The notes: generated by a model not told the origin, from the letters alone. A stretch of 64,000 nucleotides of DNA from Lanius collurio (GCA_020086605.1 JACBWW010000015.1:15131081-15195080), one strand, 5' to 3'. Shown: positions 1 through 15,800, counted from the stretch's first letter. A program made the numbers and translations.

Positions 1-3000
1 ATTGTATTTCTGACTTGAAGTCCCTCACTAGTTTGCTTTAAAACTAGCACACCAAGTCCACCAAAACAGAGCCAAAACCTCACAGGTAAGCCTTAAAAGA
101 GAGTAGGACTGAAACCTATGAGATCTTTCAGACAGGCTCTACACATCAAGAGCACAACAGAAAGGCTGGAGTTTTTCTGTGGTCCTACAAAAAACACAAG
201 GCAATTAATACCATATATAGACTCTGCCACATCAGTTTCCTGGTCACCTCCGATGTTAACAACTTTTAACAATAAAAGTGAGAGTCCATCAAATTCATGC
301 AGGCAGTAAACAGCTTTGAAATTAGTGTGAGCCAAGTTCCCTTGAAGAGAGGTACATGCTTGAGAGAGACAATTACAGAGGAGCCAAGCAGATTTATATC
401 AGCTGGTTTAGCATTAAATCTCTTCAGAGCTTTTAAAAACATTAAATTGAGACCTTATTAAAAACTCGGCATTTTTATTTCACCAGATTAATGACACATA
501 CAGTACTTAATTCAATCTGTAGTTTCAACCACCACCAAACAAACACAGCTCTATCTAAGTGTAATTAAAGAACAAGTCATCATTTTGGGGAAAATTTCTG
601 GAGGCGCACTAGAAAGCTTGATAAATGAAAGGAACTCACTCTCAAATGGGAATTTGAGAACGTATTTTTTTTTTTCCTTTCTGTGTACAATGAAATATCT
701 TGATAGCATAACGTTATAAAACAGTTTAACTGAAGGGACAAGGCTCACAGCAGGCTTCACTTCTACACACCAATTAATTATCATTTATTGGAAACTTTGC
801 ACTTCTATGTTTTGGCTGCAGAAGCTTCAAGTCTGAGAGGTTTTGTCTAAACAGTAGATTGCCAGTTTTGCACTATGTCAGTAAGAGCTTTTGTTTTCAT
901 TTTTACTTGAGGGGAGGAAATCTAGTCCTTTTGTCACAGAGGCATATTGCTTTGTAAGGCAGGGATCCACTTTCACACTCTTTTCAAGAGATAATTAAAT
1001 ATGCAGAAACACCGTGCACAGTGGCATGCTATTTTAAAGCAGACACTGGAACATGGATTCAGAATCTGGTGCTTCAGCAAAAGAGAAAAGGCTGCAAATT
1101 ACCCTTTATAGTAAGTCAGCAAAGAGGAAAATATTTAATCCAGCCTTGTCTAGAAGAGAAGATACAGATAGCTCAGTAATACCATGTACTTCGTAGAGGA
1201 ATTTTATTCAACATGTTAAAGATCTCCTATTTCCCCAATAGCTTAAGACATAATAAATTAAATACTCATACATGGATGATGATGTCCTGCCTCTAGCTTT
1301 CCTAACCTAGTTGAGAATATCCTGTAGACTGTGAGAACATCTAATGCAAAATGTAATCAAGTGTTTTGAGCTATAGTTGAAATCCTGGCCTATGTATATG
1401 GAGAAAAAAACCCTCAACTGTAGACCACAAATCACATCACTGAAGCTACTGCCAGGAAAACAAGTCACTTAAGATCAGCTAAAATACAGAAGACACATGC
1501 CTACACTCACTAATGAGAAGGAATAGCAGTCATGTATTTGCACAGTCATGCAGTTTAGAAAGTACAGTACAAGATTGGGAAGCCTGGTTTTCCACTGAAT
1601 GATACATGATTTTGGCAATTCCTTTCTTCCTTTTGCTACCCACAACCAAATGAAGATAACGACATCCCCAAGGTACAACAGATAGCTGATCTGGTGACAA
1701 CAGCCCTGGGAATTCCAGCCAGAAAAGGCAAGTATACAAGAGGCATAACTGAGACTGACTGCTCAATCCTTTTTTCTTCATCATCACCTCTGAAACTCCC
1801 TTGTGTTTGAAGAAGCCACATTAGCCACGTATTAGTGGTACTAACATTTATGTTGTTGCTGTTCTACAGCCCAGGAAATCATACATTTCCTTATTGCCTT
1901 TTACAAAACATAAACAAGCTATTTACAGCAGGACCTGATACTTTTTCCCCAAGAAATGAAGATTCAAAACATTTTCAAACATGGTTATTTTTAAAGCATC
2001 TAGGAGACTTTAATTTCTTGCTGCCATCAGAAAACTATCAAAGCAGCGTCCAAAACAAAGAAAAAGAGGATAAACCTGAGTTTATGGGGTCATTTTCAGG
2101 AAACCACAGGTCAGTCCCACCTAACACCAGCACCACATCCTTCTTTAACAAGAAGGTGTAAAACATTTACGGGATATAAATACAAGGAAAAGATACAACA
2201 GAGTATCCACAACACCTGCCAAATGTCACATTAGTTGGTTGCTGTGTGTGCCATGTCCCAAACCTGCAGATGCTTGGTGGGACAGACCTGCCCTCCTTTG
2301 GGCACAGCCTCAGGTGTATGTGTTGTTTGCATGTTTAAGGACATCTGAAACAGAGACGGATTCTGAAGCAGCTGGTTATACTGCGTGGTTGAAGCAAAGA
2401 TGATGGGGCTTCTTCTCTCCCCATGCATACTCTCTGATTTCATGGTTCTTTCTTTACTCATGATGTCAAGACAGTTGTGGCAATAAAAAGCTTTTTCTTG
2501 CCTTCAGACTCACAGACACAGACCAACTGCTCCAAAAGAAGAAATATAACTTTTCTCTGGAAAAACTATGGCTTTTGTTACATTCTAGTACAGACTGAAC
2601 ACCATTCTACTTTTTCCAAGTAGTGCTCATGTCATGTAAACCTAAGAAAAGGGAGAGGAGGAGAGGGAGTGAAACTCTTCTATTATTTATCAGCCACATA
2701 GTCTAGTCTTTGCCCCCACGAGCTATTTCACAGATCTATGGATGCAGCATCTGCAGAAGATTTTCTTTCATTAATACTTTCAACCATGATGATTTACAAC
2801 ACAATGCTAAATTTACACACCACTGCTTTGAATTTTTGCGTTTGTCTTCAGAAATTATTCAAAAAATTAGATTCCTTTGCCTTTATGTCATAACAGTGTG
2901 CAACAAAGTGGGATATATCACAGCACATTTATCAAAGCTCATAAGTTATTGATGTGACTCTTAAAGACTAAGCTGATAAAGCCATTCCACTTTTGGTGAT

Positions 3001-4059
3001 TTACATAATTATATTTTAGGTAAAATTTACTTATTATTCTGTTGCCTACAACAACTTTTAAGGAAACATTGTGTGTATTCCTTTTTAACTGGAAGCAATC
3101 AAAATTTCAGTACAAATGCAGTTTTACACAAGAGCAGAAGTCTCTTCAAAGGAATCTCAGCTACTTGTTTCAAAGCCATGGATAATACTCAGAGGAAAAG
3201 AATAATACTTATTATCACCTCTTTACAGTCCTGTGACTGCTCATTTGTTTATATCACAACAGCATCCAAATCAAAGACCACAGACATTTGCTAGTTGCTT
3301 GACAGATAAGTGTAATTTGGGGATTTGTCCACCTGCCTGTTCTTGCTAAAAAGCTGTTTCCAAACTGCCCCAGAAAGCCCCGCACACACCAGGGTACTCG
3401 CTTTCAAAGCACACGTTCCTTTTCTGTTATCTGACACAAACCCAACATTGTGTTCTACATTCCATTGTGAAAATTGTGCCCCCGAAATTCCCCTTCATGC
3501 CAGCTGGGAGGAGACAAGCAGCAAAGCAGTCACCTAAGCTGGTTCCTCCTAAAGGGAAAGTCAGGAGGGGAGAACAATGCACATACAAAACAAGAGGGGC
3601 AGAAGGGAAGTGAGTCAGGGTTGCCGGAAAATATTTACTTGCAGATTTGAACACAAAGGAATCCCAAGCATTCCTTCCCTGTGCAGTGGATTTGCTGCCG
3701 CAGGCTATTTAGTGTAGAAATCTGCCATATTTATCCTCCAGCCATGTCAGTTCAAGTTACTCCCCTGGGGCCCTGACAGCACAACATCACTTTGCAAGGC
3801 ATGGCCAGCTGTGTGAGGAGGCTACACCATCTCATGTTAGAAAGGAAGTTCACGCCTAAATCCTTTTCAGGACAGCAAGAAAGATGAAAGAAATTAGCAA
3901 TGATCTTGAAGCAAGGATGGTAGAAGCAGGAAGCCTGAACCTCCTAACTCCATCAAATTGCTTTGTGGGACCTTCAGCAAGTCACCCAGTTTTGTGTTTC
4001 AGTTTTCCTCCTAATAAATAGCCACAAACTTAATGCACATAGGTACAGCTGACAGAAGA

Positions 4060-4074
4060 CTAACCCTAACCCTG
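4060..4074 (-). repeat. Short interstitial telomeric motif
   Basis: The plus strand reads ctaaccctaaccctg, two units of the telomeric repeat in CCCTAA orientation. It is short enough to be a chance occurrence. Confidence 0.5.
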
Positions 4075-5394
4075 CTACAAAGGCCCACCCTGCCACAAAC
4101 CCCAGGGTAGGAATCGAGATGCTTGAGATCTGTGCTGAGGTATGGCAAGCAGCAGCATGACTTCAGCACTTCACACCTGCAATGAGATACTGCTGATAAT
4201 CAGCACTGAAAACACTACTGCTACAAACCACTGCACTACTCGTGTCACTAGTGCTATCCTCAGTTTGGGGCAGGTTGAAGATGGGCATTAATAAAATCAT
4301 CTTGTACCTCCTGTGGTCCTTCAGGTCTATGCCCAAGCAAGTCAGGAGTTAAACATTAAAATTATAGTACTTTTGACACCTGAAATGTATCAGAGTGCCC
4401 ATATAACTCATATATCACAAATATGATTTGGCAGGATTAAATTTGAAAATTATATATCAAGGATTTGTTATTGGAAGGGAAAAAAAACATTTGCAGCATA
4501 CAACAGACCAACAGAAGAAAAGCCTGATTGCTGTGATGAATAATGCATATTGCCTATGGTACTAATTAACCTTGTACTCCAGTAAGATATTATGGAACAA
4601 TAAGGCTAATCGGAATGTGGCCCGACACTCTTCCCAATGGCATCTGAAAATCAGTCTTTGAAACATGTAAAATTTGAATTTGTTAAACCATAAGCCTTTG
4701 CTCAATAAACTTTCAGGAGGAGTACTTTTGTTTCTCTATATTCACAGCCCACACTGTTTCCACGCATGTATGCGGTGCAAAACACTGAAGGTGACTCCAC
4801 AACCAGAAATGTTCCAGCTCAGCTTTCCAGGGGCCCTCACCCACGTGCCAGCAGCACACGAGCAATAACAACATGCCTCCCACCAAATCCCACAACGCAC
4901 ACTCAGTCAGTCCTACAGACAGAACTGCAGTGTGACTGTTGTGCTGCCTCTGCTTCTTCCCAACCAGAGTGGCAAAATACTCACAGTAAGCTCACTGAAA
5001 ATGAATGTTACAACCTTAAGCTGGTGCTTTTAGGCCTCCAACCTAAGAGCAAATGCCTCCATCTGAAAACATTAATTCTAGTTTGGGCTGGTTTTGCTTT
5101 TCTTGTAAAATATTCATTTTCTTCTTAGCCCAGAGCTACACGTGGTATTAAACACAGATGCCACATTAGAGGCATTGTGTTTTCAGTTGTGTGCACAGTG
5201 CCCACAACGTACAGCAAAATGACTTGTACATACCTGAACGACTGAAGACACAGAAGGAGTCATGCACAGGCATCTTGATAAATGCTTTTTGTGTCAGTTT
5301 ACAGAGTCACAGAATCAAGTTTCCAGACAACACTGGCCAGTGTTTTATACACCAAGGTCTGATCTAGCATTTGTTTTATTTCGAAAAAAGCCAA

Positions 5395-5450
5395 CAGCAA
5401 ACTAAACCCACAACAAAAAAAAAAAAACCAACCAAACAAAATAGGATAAA
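5395..5450. repeat. A/C-rich low-complexity tract
   Basis: A and C predominate, with caaac and aacca units around an A13 run. The complementary strand is T/G-rich, and similar tracts occur at 38546-38630 and 40862-40935. Confidence 0.85.
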
Positions 5451-6823
5451 AGAAGAGGCCACCAAATCAAACAGTCCCACAATATTTTGGAAAGGCAGGA
5501 TTTGGCAAGGGACACTTTCCCCATCTACCAGTGCACTTAACACACTACATTTCAGAGCCAGTGCATGACCCACTGCCTTCACCATCAGGATGACACAACT
5601 CATCAATGCCATTAGCCATGCTCAGAGCTCAGTCAATAACAGACTCACACAATCATTTCACTAGTCCCCAAGCACCAGATTTCCATCTGGCAGCCATCCC
5701 ACACACCCCAGCAAAAACAGACCAAGAGACGTCTGACCTGACTGCTGAGTACTGTGTTACTGAGGCATCCAGGAGACGAGAGCCTGAAGACATCAATGAT
5801 GAGGATGCCAAGTGCAGAGCTCTTGCTCAGTTGAGTGTACAGCATCACAGCAGCCCCTTAGGGAAGGCTTCCTATGATGCACCACATCCTGCAGGCAGGC
5901 TCAAGGCTTGCTGTGCCATTTTAAACTAATTACAGTGACTCAATACCTCTTCCTTACTCTTTTCAATGGAGAACAGTGCAGAAACAGGTGGATGAACTTT
6001 AGCCTCTGTCCCCTTGCATGAGACAAGAAAAAGACAACCACAAAATACCAGAAACTCTCATATTTGGGAGGTTTGGAGGACATCAGGATCAGATCACGTG
6101 CTGACAAATAGGTCTGATCTGAGTTACACCAATTATCATGAACTAGATTTCTTTCCTATAGGCTGTGTTCTGCTGGCAGTCAGCGCAACACTTAAAGATC
6201 TAGGCCAGGAAATAATTTAGTTAACATATCATAAAGGATTATCATCTCACTCCCACCAAAATCAATGATAAAATCCCCACTGACTACAGAGAGCAAAAGA
6301 TCACATGCAACTCATTTCTGCCAGGAGACCTGCAACCAGATGTATCAGTCTGGCAGCACTACCCTGCAGCAAAGTCTCTCAGTGTTCTTTCTGCCAGGCT
6401 CACTAGTGCAGGCACCAACAGGATGGTTCCTTTCTCTCTGTAGTACTAGCTAGACTCTCAATCTGGACCAAAATGCCTTTGCACATGAATGATCGATTAA
6501 GTCTCTCGAGCATAAGCTCGTCTCCACATCTGCCTGTGTGGGCCCACACTGCCCTGACCCAAGCCATATCTGTAGGCATTGCCCTCATCTAAATTCCCTG
6601 CTGATGCCTTTGTTGAAGGATGCTACTGCTGTCACAACACAAGAGCAGGTTCCAGCTGCCATGACACTTCATTTGTCTGGGCAGCAGCAATGCCTGGAAG
6701 GAAGACTGCCCTGCTTTAGTGGAAGTATGCAAGACAATCAAGGCTGGCTAAGCAAACTAGTTTTGACACATTAAATCATGCTTGAACTGTGAGAGCAAAG
6801 AAAAATAATGTAAAAGCTCTTCT

Positions 6824-6840
6824 AAAAAAAAAAAAAAAAA
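6824..6840 (+). repeat. A17 homopolymer
   Basis: A run of 17 A following agctcttct in intron 3. Confidence 0.97.
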
Positions 6841-9800
6841 GCTTTACAAATAAATAAATAATATGAGCCAGTCTCGTGCCCAGGGAGGGGAGGAGAGCTT
6901 TTATCTGAGCCTGAATGAGGACTCTGGGTAGGCAGAGAGGAAAAGATTATTTTGCAACACCGATACCTGCCTTTTCTTCAGAGGTTTGGAGCCATTTCCA
7001 TGCATTTCACTTCCAGAAAGAGTCTCTTGCTGATCACCTGCTCTGGCAGTGAAGGAACATCAAGTGCTCAGGCAAAAAGCAAACCCAAAACCAGGTACGA
7101 CAGGAACAGTGAAATCTCATCATCTGTCTGCTTACCTCTTATCAGTACACTTGTGCCTACAAATGCCCTGGTAGTGGAGGGTCCCATGATTGTTTTTCCC
7201 ACGGTACTCCATGAGCCTTAAACCATTTTTGCCTCAAATTCCCTCTGCAGGCACTTTACTCTAGACATTGCAGCCTGCAGTGACAACACTCAATCTGCTG
7301 CAAGTCAACCATTGCAATGCAGGAAATCCCAGCAGCACAGGTCACAGGGCATCTGTGGACCTTGGCAGTTATCCATGGCATCTCCCCATCATCCTGGACC
7401 TCTTCCTGCCTGCTGTGAATTTCTTCCAGTAATTAACATGCCCAATTGCCTTGGATTTAAACTAATAAAACACTGGCTCCTGTCCCAAGATTCCAACATT
7501 GCTGTCACTTCTTGAACCTGCGCAGAGCCCCAGCAGTAATGAAGTCCACAGTCTCAGCTCTATCACTGCCTGGGTTGCCGGCTATCTGCAAAGCAGTTTG
7601 GAGCTGGGAAGCTCCAGCCCTCAGGTTGCTTCCTCCAAATTACAAATTAGCACAATCCCCATGCTCTGCAGTAATTAAAAAGCTTCCTTTCCAGGCAGCT
7701 TTTGAAGGAAACACTGTGACCTCTGTCACCACTGCAATGGGATGACAGACTGTCCAACTCGGTGTAAGACCTCTAATGCATTACTTGTGGAATTAGTACT
7801 GCACCACAGCGACTCTTCGGTGCACACAGGAGACAATCATCTCACTTGGATGGCAACCATCACTTGGAGCTCAGCAAAGATCATGTTGGCTCCCTGGACA
7901 GGCTCGCTTTATTCCAGTAATACCAGTCACACACATGCAGAGGGACTGGGCAGTCTGGGGCAGGGGATGCCTTCTTACATGTTTGCAGAGGGTCTGGTAC
8001 TCAATAACACTGAGGCTTTGGCAGTGAAATGGACCTTTGGGCAGAGATGGATTCCTTGGCATAGCTGCCACACTAGGCAGATCCTCTAGCTGATGTGAGA
8101 GTCCTGTTCAGAAAATGCACCTCCAGGCCAAGTGGTTTTCTTGAAAGAAACGTCTAACTGATGTACAAAAGCAAGCCTTTTGAAATGACAATTTCTGTTC
8201 CAATTCCATCTCTAGAAGAATGTTAAGTTCATTGTTACTTCCCAGTGAATCCACCTGGAGATGAACAATCTTAAAAGGGTTTTAGGCTAGTCTAAGAGCA
8301 TAAAAAGAGCACACGAGATCAGGTACAGCACTGATACCCAAAATCATGATTCAGGTTCTAATCTCTGAATGGCACTGAGTAACTCAGTCTCCAGCCTGAG
8401 GCTGTCATTTGTAAAACAGGGAATAGTGACTCCGACCTACTTCATAAAGTGGATAGTTCAAGATCCAACAGAGAAAAGCCCTTTGTATGACCTGGAAACA
8501 GTTTCAGTAGTCTGTATTAACTACTTCTTTCCTCACACTGAAACACTTCTCAAGTGGAAGCAAAACTACTCATAAGCTCCCCAAAGCCTACCTTGAGGGC
8601 TTGGCTCACAATACCCCTCCAAGTCTCACTGCAAGAATGGGTCACTTCCTAAGTCAGCACTAACTCCAGTGCCACACTGGTCAGGCAACCCTGCAGGGAA
8701 GCTGAGCCCACCATCATCACTACCACAGCGGGCTGTACAAGGATCATGAAGATGCAGACGAAGACACTCTGCTGATGTGCATCCTCTCCCACCCACCCTG
8801 CTGCCAGGAATGTAACTGTGGGTGGCAAGAGGAGGAATGCAGGCAGGGATAGTCTTGTTTCACCACCACTCCCACCCCAGCCAGAGGCTTTGTCCTGATA
8901 CTGCCACTTATCTGCAGCTCTTAAAGCCTGAATTTTCAGGAGAAGAGGAGTAGAATTTTTCTTGGCATTAAATTGATTGACTGTCAGTGACAGTGAGAAG
9001 GAAGTTGTCATCTTAAATCCCAGTTCTTCAAACTTCAGCTGTTTTTTTTCTTTAAGGACATAAATTTATAAAGACAAGTGTATGAAAGTAATAAGGGACA
9101 TCCACAGGCCTGGAATTGCCTCTTTTGTCTTGGAGTTGTTTTTTTTTTTTTTTCCTTTTAATCTGTTTTGGGTATACACTTCAGGGTTTATCTAACACCT
9201 ACCTCTCCGAGTTTGTTCCAATGTTAACAACACCTTGACCACCCTGAGGGAAATCAAAAATGGAAGCACATCAGAACCATGCTCAATACAATTTAACCCT
9301 GTGCTGTTCATAGATACAATTCTGTCTATACTACATTAACTTCTTCAGTGACAGAAAATGAGCAATCTTCCAGCAAAATAAATGGGTACCTCTTTTATCA
9401 TGAAGAGCAGATTCAACTCTTTCTACAGACATATGTATTGCAGTCTCTGCTCTTACTTCATTCTAATGAACACATGTAAAAGATACAAGTTTATTCAGCT
9501 AAAGAAATAAAGTAAAATGTAAGATGTGAATCTGTTCATACAAGATACAATTGGAGCCTGCTTTTGTGAAGCCTGAATTTCAACCTCAGTTTTAACTCAG
9601 AGCAAGTGAAAATGGTCAAGTTGTAAAAGCATGCAGAGAGAAAAGCTTATTATTGAAATGTCAACACATCATTAACTACTGCTAAGCATTTCTAAATGAG
9701 AAACACAGAACTGAAAACCCAAATTATGAGTAAAACAACAGTACCACTTCATTTTATACCCCATATCAATTAGGTGGAATGAGGGTTCTGACAAACGAGC

Positions 9801-12800
9801 TCTAGTAGACCCTTGGCAGTTCAAGTGGTTGCAACCACCCTTCTGCTACAGATCACCATGCAGGGAGAGTGCCCCCAGGCCAGGACATCAAGACAAGCAC
9901 TCCACTGATCACATCAGTCATGGGCAAACTACCCAGTTCTTCAGAGCCAGCAGCAGCTTCCAGCACCGGGACAGCGTGGGCAGCTGGGGACAGCTGTATC
10001 TTAAATCAAGGCAATTAAATTCACTGCATTGCCAACAAGTACCCATGCACTTTATCCCTAGTGTTTCTCCAGAGTCCTTAATTGCTTCTAAAAACCACAA
10101 TTAATAAGTGAACTGTTTCCAAGCCATTCAGAGTCGAAGATGGCAATCAAAGGAAGCTAACCACACCATGGCCAACACTTCTTTCATCCTGCAACACCTC
10201 TGCCATCCCATAATTTAACAAATTCCTTATCTACCAATGGACATCCAAGAATGATAAAACCAAACAAAGGCACCATTCAAGTAAATATCATTTAGTTATC
10301 TAGGACCAGACTAAAAAGCATACCCTAAGATCTCTCCCAAAATATCTTATGGCTAAGAAGCAAACATGACCTTCACAGTTTACAATTCTGAAGCCATTTC
10401 TAAACCTTATTTTATTTGCACTGCTCAATCTATACTTTGTGAAGGGAATAAAGTACTTCTTAACTGTCCTTCTGAAAGGTGACTGCACAGCAGCCACACT
10501 GCAAAGAACAGGAAGGTTAAGTTGGTCAAAATAACAGCCTAAAAACATCGCTGCAAAACAAGGAAAAGATCTTCAGTCATGGGGATTACAATATACAAGG
10601 TAGTGCAGAAAGTTACAGCTCATTAGTAAAGCATAAGGTATTGCACATAGATGGACACTGTGCCTCCTATAATAATGAGGGCAACTATACACACAAAACA
10701 AAAGGAAAAATCTTTAATCAGTCCTGTTGCAATACAGTTTTGATCTGTGCAAAACATTTCCCTGCTCTTGTTAATTATTTCAGCTGCAGAACAAAACACC
10801 TAAATATGTACATGCACACACCTCTCTACAGAATCAAACCCATTCTCCCTCCAGTGACAACTGCATTTTGCATTCAAGTGACTTTCTTTACATTTGAAAA
10901 GATAATACACACTGTGTGGCTAAAAATTCAGCTATTCTGACACTGGCTGGGTTTGTGACTAATTAAAATTAACTAGGTACTTCAGCTCATAATTATATAA
11001 ACACCTACCATGCTATACTCCCAGCCAATTTGGTTTTAATCAGAAAAACGCACAAGAAGTATGAATGATGGGCAAAAAACTCCCTGGAGGGGCAACTGTA
11101 CTTCCAAATTCAGTATTCTCCATATACCAAATATTTCCATCAATGTTCTTCTTGCCATGTAATCACCTCCCAGTAGAACAATTAAAAAGATATTTTTATT
11201 TTTTTTATCCCTGGACTTTGCTTGCTTTCCACTCCACTACGAAGGTAAAAGCACACTTGCCTTATCCACCTGAGTCCAAGCTGAGAAGTCTCCCATAAGA
11301 CATGCAGGATTTAGCAGCACACTGCCTTTCTAGCATACGTAACAAGGAGAAAAGAGAGAGAGAATTCAGCCAGCTTGAGGCAGACAGACAGGCAAGCAAG
11401 TTGTGGAAGGGACTGAAGAAAATTTGCAGCTGTATCAGATGGAAAAACAGAAACAGTGGTTGCTCTGGAGCAAAAGCCCAAGTTTCAAAATAGGGTTACC
11501 TGTGCAGCAGTGTGTTTCCATTTCTAGAAATAAGGGGATAGGGAAGGCAATGGCTGAAGCGCTGCACTGTGTCACCTGAGGAAATCACACACAATGTACA
11601 AATATACAGGATTTTCTTTACTGTGGTACCAGTTATCTGTTTCATTCACAAATCAGGCCTCTGGGATAGCTGCTGTGCAGACTCAGAAACACAACAGTCA
11701 AAAAGCATGGCTCTGCCATCACTACATTTTTAAGCCCTCAGTTGTCTCCCAACCCTTCACAGATGGTGCCTTCTGCTCCTCACCAGCCAAGGGTCCCTAC
11801 CTCTGCCTGCTTGCCCCTGCACAGCTGCAAATAAACAATTGCCTCTGAATATCCTTCCAAGGGCTGTTGAACAGGATGCCAATCACCGCTCTTGGAAAGT
11901 GCCGTCGCACGTCTGTACTGATTGCACCGCTTTTGGAGGAAGATGAGTAGCTCTGCTTCACCCCCAATCAGCCAGCAACAAAATCATTCAAGAATTGATT
12001 CAGCAGGTAAACTTCTAAACTACATAAGCTAGCTACATATGTCGATTAGTTTTAATTAAGTCCAAATTAAAAGACCTGTGAACATAAGGCTTTTTTGCAG
12101 CCCTTGTTTTCTGTAAGAAACTCATTTCTCTTGGCAAGAGCTCAGCTGAATCACAACACAAGTAATGAACAATCAGCAAAAATAAATATGGTTTTGTAAA
12201 TGCACTGAGGTATGTTCAGCAAAGTTGATTAAGGGAAAAATAATCAAACAAACACCAGTATTTAAGACAGCAGAAGGGCTTGAATATTATAGAGTTGTTT
12301 TATAACAAAAAAATATCCAGGTATTTTCTCTGGCAGCAGCTCCTTTCTAAAACCAGAAACCATACTCCAACCCATCTTTCCTTCAGCCTTCAGTTTCAAT
12401 GTTCTCCCTCAGAAGACAGCAAGGGTGAAGAAAGATCTCACTGAGTTTTCATCCATTATTTTGTCCATCTGTAACATCTGTAACCTTGTCTATACCTTCT
12501 AGTTAGCTAAAACCAGCTGTACACCTTTTGATGTCTCTTCAAGTGGCAGTATGAACCAATTCTTGGAAAGGAGAGTGCCATGACCTGGAACTCATTACTC
12601 ACCTTTTCCCTTTGGCTCTCATTCTGTGCAGTTTTTCTTTTCTTCCATTGTTTCTTTACTCAAATATTTAATTAAGTTGTGCTTCAGCGCTAAAATCATA
12701 TGAAAAAGATCAGGCTCCACAAAATCAATTACATTTGCAGTTACTAGTCTGCAGCCCACTGAGACTAGCAGGACCTCACCACTGCAAATGTATTTGGCTC

Positions 12801-15800
12801 TCATCAGCTTAACATGTCACCATCTCCTTTCTTCCAGTAGCATGGGCTCAACTGTCTTTAAAGGCATAAAAATAAGTACTTCTTGCTGCTCACTTAAAAC
12901 ATACTGGGCTGAAGGTGAGGATGAATACAAAGAGAAGTGCCAGAAGGTGCCCTTGTCACAGTATTAATTTCCTACACAAACCCTGATGGTAAGCTCTGCT
13001 ATTTACAGTAAGCAACTAAAACTGAAGTTACGATAAAACTCACCTATGCTAGTGCAGGAAAAAGGAAAGCACAGACTGGGCAGATAATTTTTTGGCCAAA
13101 CCCCTAAATGGGTAAAGGCAGAAATGTCAGTGGCACTAAACCAATTTTTACAGCATTTTAGGATCTGTCCCTCAGCTTTGGTTGAGTACTGCCTACTATG
13201 GTGGAGCCTTGAAACTGGCTAAGCAGACCTCCTCAAGGATCAGTTCAGAGAGCAGCAGCTGAACCAAGGCAAAGCCCACAACCATCAGCTCTTTAGTGGT
13301 ACCAAACCACCACTCTGGAAATCAGCATCGAAATTCACAGAGCAACTGCTTTAATTTCTCTTAGTAACTAGTACAACACAATTCATTCTTGTGAATAATG
13401 AACCTTAACACTGGTCCTTTACAAACATGTCCCAACACAGTCACGATTTACCTCTAGCTGTCCCTAGCAGTTGCTGATAAATGTGCCATGTTGCCAAAGG
13501 AAGTGTAAAAATCCAAGCAGTTTGGGTTTTCACAATAACTACTACTTAGCTGCCTATATTAATCGAGAGGGTGAGCACATTATATAAGGAGATTAGACCA
13601 TGTCATATTTACAACCTCAGTGTCTCCAGTGAGAGAAACTGCTCAGCTGTTACTGTCAGTGCCTTCTTCAAACAGGAACCCTGCTGACAAGATGATGAAT
13701 TCAGAACATCGTTGCCAATTAATGATTTGTAGGCAGAAGGGATTTCAATAGTTCCCATATGTTTGTGAGGATGACTGGGATTTACATCACCTCTAATAAA
13801 AGAGTGTAGTCTGCTCTGTCCAGACGCGACACTAGAGATTGGAAAATGTCATCTTTGCAGTAGAAATTTTAATAAACAAAGCCAGGCTCTTCTGGGCTGA
13901 GAATGTTTCCCAAAGCATTTTCATGAAAAACCTGCTTACTAAGTGAAAGCAAACTGGGAGACCACTTGCAAGATGCACCCAAGCGATTTACAAACCAAAG
14001 GTCAGAAGTTATTTAGGTGTTTGTGAGAGCTACACAGCAGAGTGCCAAGACCATCATTATGTCAGCCAGGAGCATGGAGTGCATTTCCTTAACATCAATC
14101 AAACTGGGAAAAAAAAGTTTGGCATTTACAAATACATAGGACCTTTCTTGGTGTTACTTACTTTGCTTAGAGATGCAAAGTTTAACTTTGCTGTCCTAGA
14201 AGACAATCTCATCTTTGTGAATCCAATAATAAACAAACCAGAAAGCATTTTACTCACATGGGATATCAATATAAACTCCATACATGCTGAATTGCAGACC
14301 TCCTGAATGGCCTAAGGCTGAATGTCTCCTATCAACTGAGCACCTCAGAGCCAACCAGCAGGGAATGCTTGGAACAACGACCTGGGTTAAACACAGGACA
14401 TCCAAATGGAATCCTCAAACAAAATTTGCCATAGGCACTCAAGTCCCACTGATTTGGTGATGGAATTTAGGGCTATCGCACAAAAAATAATTAGTGGCTT
14501 TGATACCTCTAGAGCAATTAAATTGATAAACTCCTGTTGAGGGTGCAGGCTGTAGGGGAAGTAAAGAGTAATTTATGTGGATATACCTTAGGAACAGGGC
14601 AAGGATACACCACCACAAAGCATCTTTACACTTCCTAATTATGATCACAGGCCTACCCAACATGGTCATAAATTGAAAGGCTAGATATCGTCTTCTTGAT
14701 TAAGAAAAACAAATTAAAAAGAAACCAACCCATACCAAAAAAAATGAAAAGCACAACTTTTAATCACTAAGGCCTTCTGAAAGCACATCCCAGGTTGTTA
14801 TCTCAACATTGCCAGATATGCAACCCCTCTTAACCAGCAGTGCAGGTTCTCCAATGATAATCTCAGATTTCTGGTTTAAATCCATAGATTTTTGGGTTTG
14901 GTGTTTTGGCTTTTAGTTGTTTTTTTTAATGGTGTTTTCTTTGTTCTTGAGACCTCTAAGAGTGCTTTGAGAAATCCTCATGCAACATCAGAGGACAGGA
15001 CTTGAAAGCTGACCAACAGAGGACTCCTTTCCTCCAGAAGTTCTTACAGGTGGACTGACCTCAGTGTCTAGACCTAGCACCAAACCAGTGTCTGTCACTT
15101 TGTGACATGGTATTTTCTGCCATAATTAAGCAAAACCTTGCTGATCTGTTGACCCATATCCCTCATCTGAGGCAGTCTATATTTCCTCAACTTGGGATAA
15201 TGTTGATCTTAGCTCCTCCATTGTAAAGTATCAAACATCAAGTCAGTCTCTTCTTCACCCCTAAATAGGAGAAATATCTTTCTTAAGCACAGCAAAAGCA
15301 AAGCCAAGACAGATTTTGCTGTATTGACTACATCTGTAGCAAAAGGAGACTGTTCTGGTCAAAATCATTCCACATGCTGCTCAGGAAAGGTTTCTCCAAC
15401 ACAAACATTTTTCTCCAGCATTACATTTTCTCTCCATGTTGGCCCTTGAAGAGACTTGAACTATCTCCAGGGGCACAAGCCTGTGACTGAGGACTAAAGG
15501 ATCAAGGCCACAGTTTGCTGTGGCTATGCACTGATCTATTCTTTGTACCACACTACAAACAGCAATAATGAGTGTCTGGAGTGAGGTGAAGAGAAAAAGC
15601 AACACAGATTTCAGTTGAAGTGGAATTCCTCTGCCTTCCCCACAGTATCTATTACTATCCATTATTAAGTGGCTACAAAGACAAGAAAATTAGGGTGGGG
15701 CTGATGACCAACATATATTAATTTTGCAAAAAGCAAACTGTATTGATTGAAATCTTTATTTGTTTACCCTTCTCTTCTACAATTAAGTTAGTTTTAGGCT

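Noticed and set aside
5300..5330. CR1-like cacagaatc motif
   Set aside because: Only about a dozen bases resemble the CR1 terminus and the downstream body is absent.
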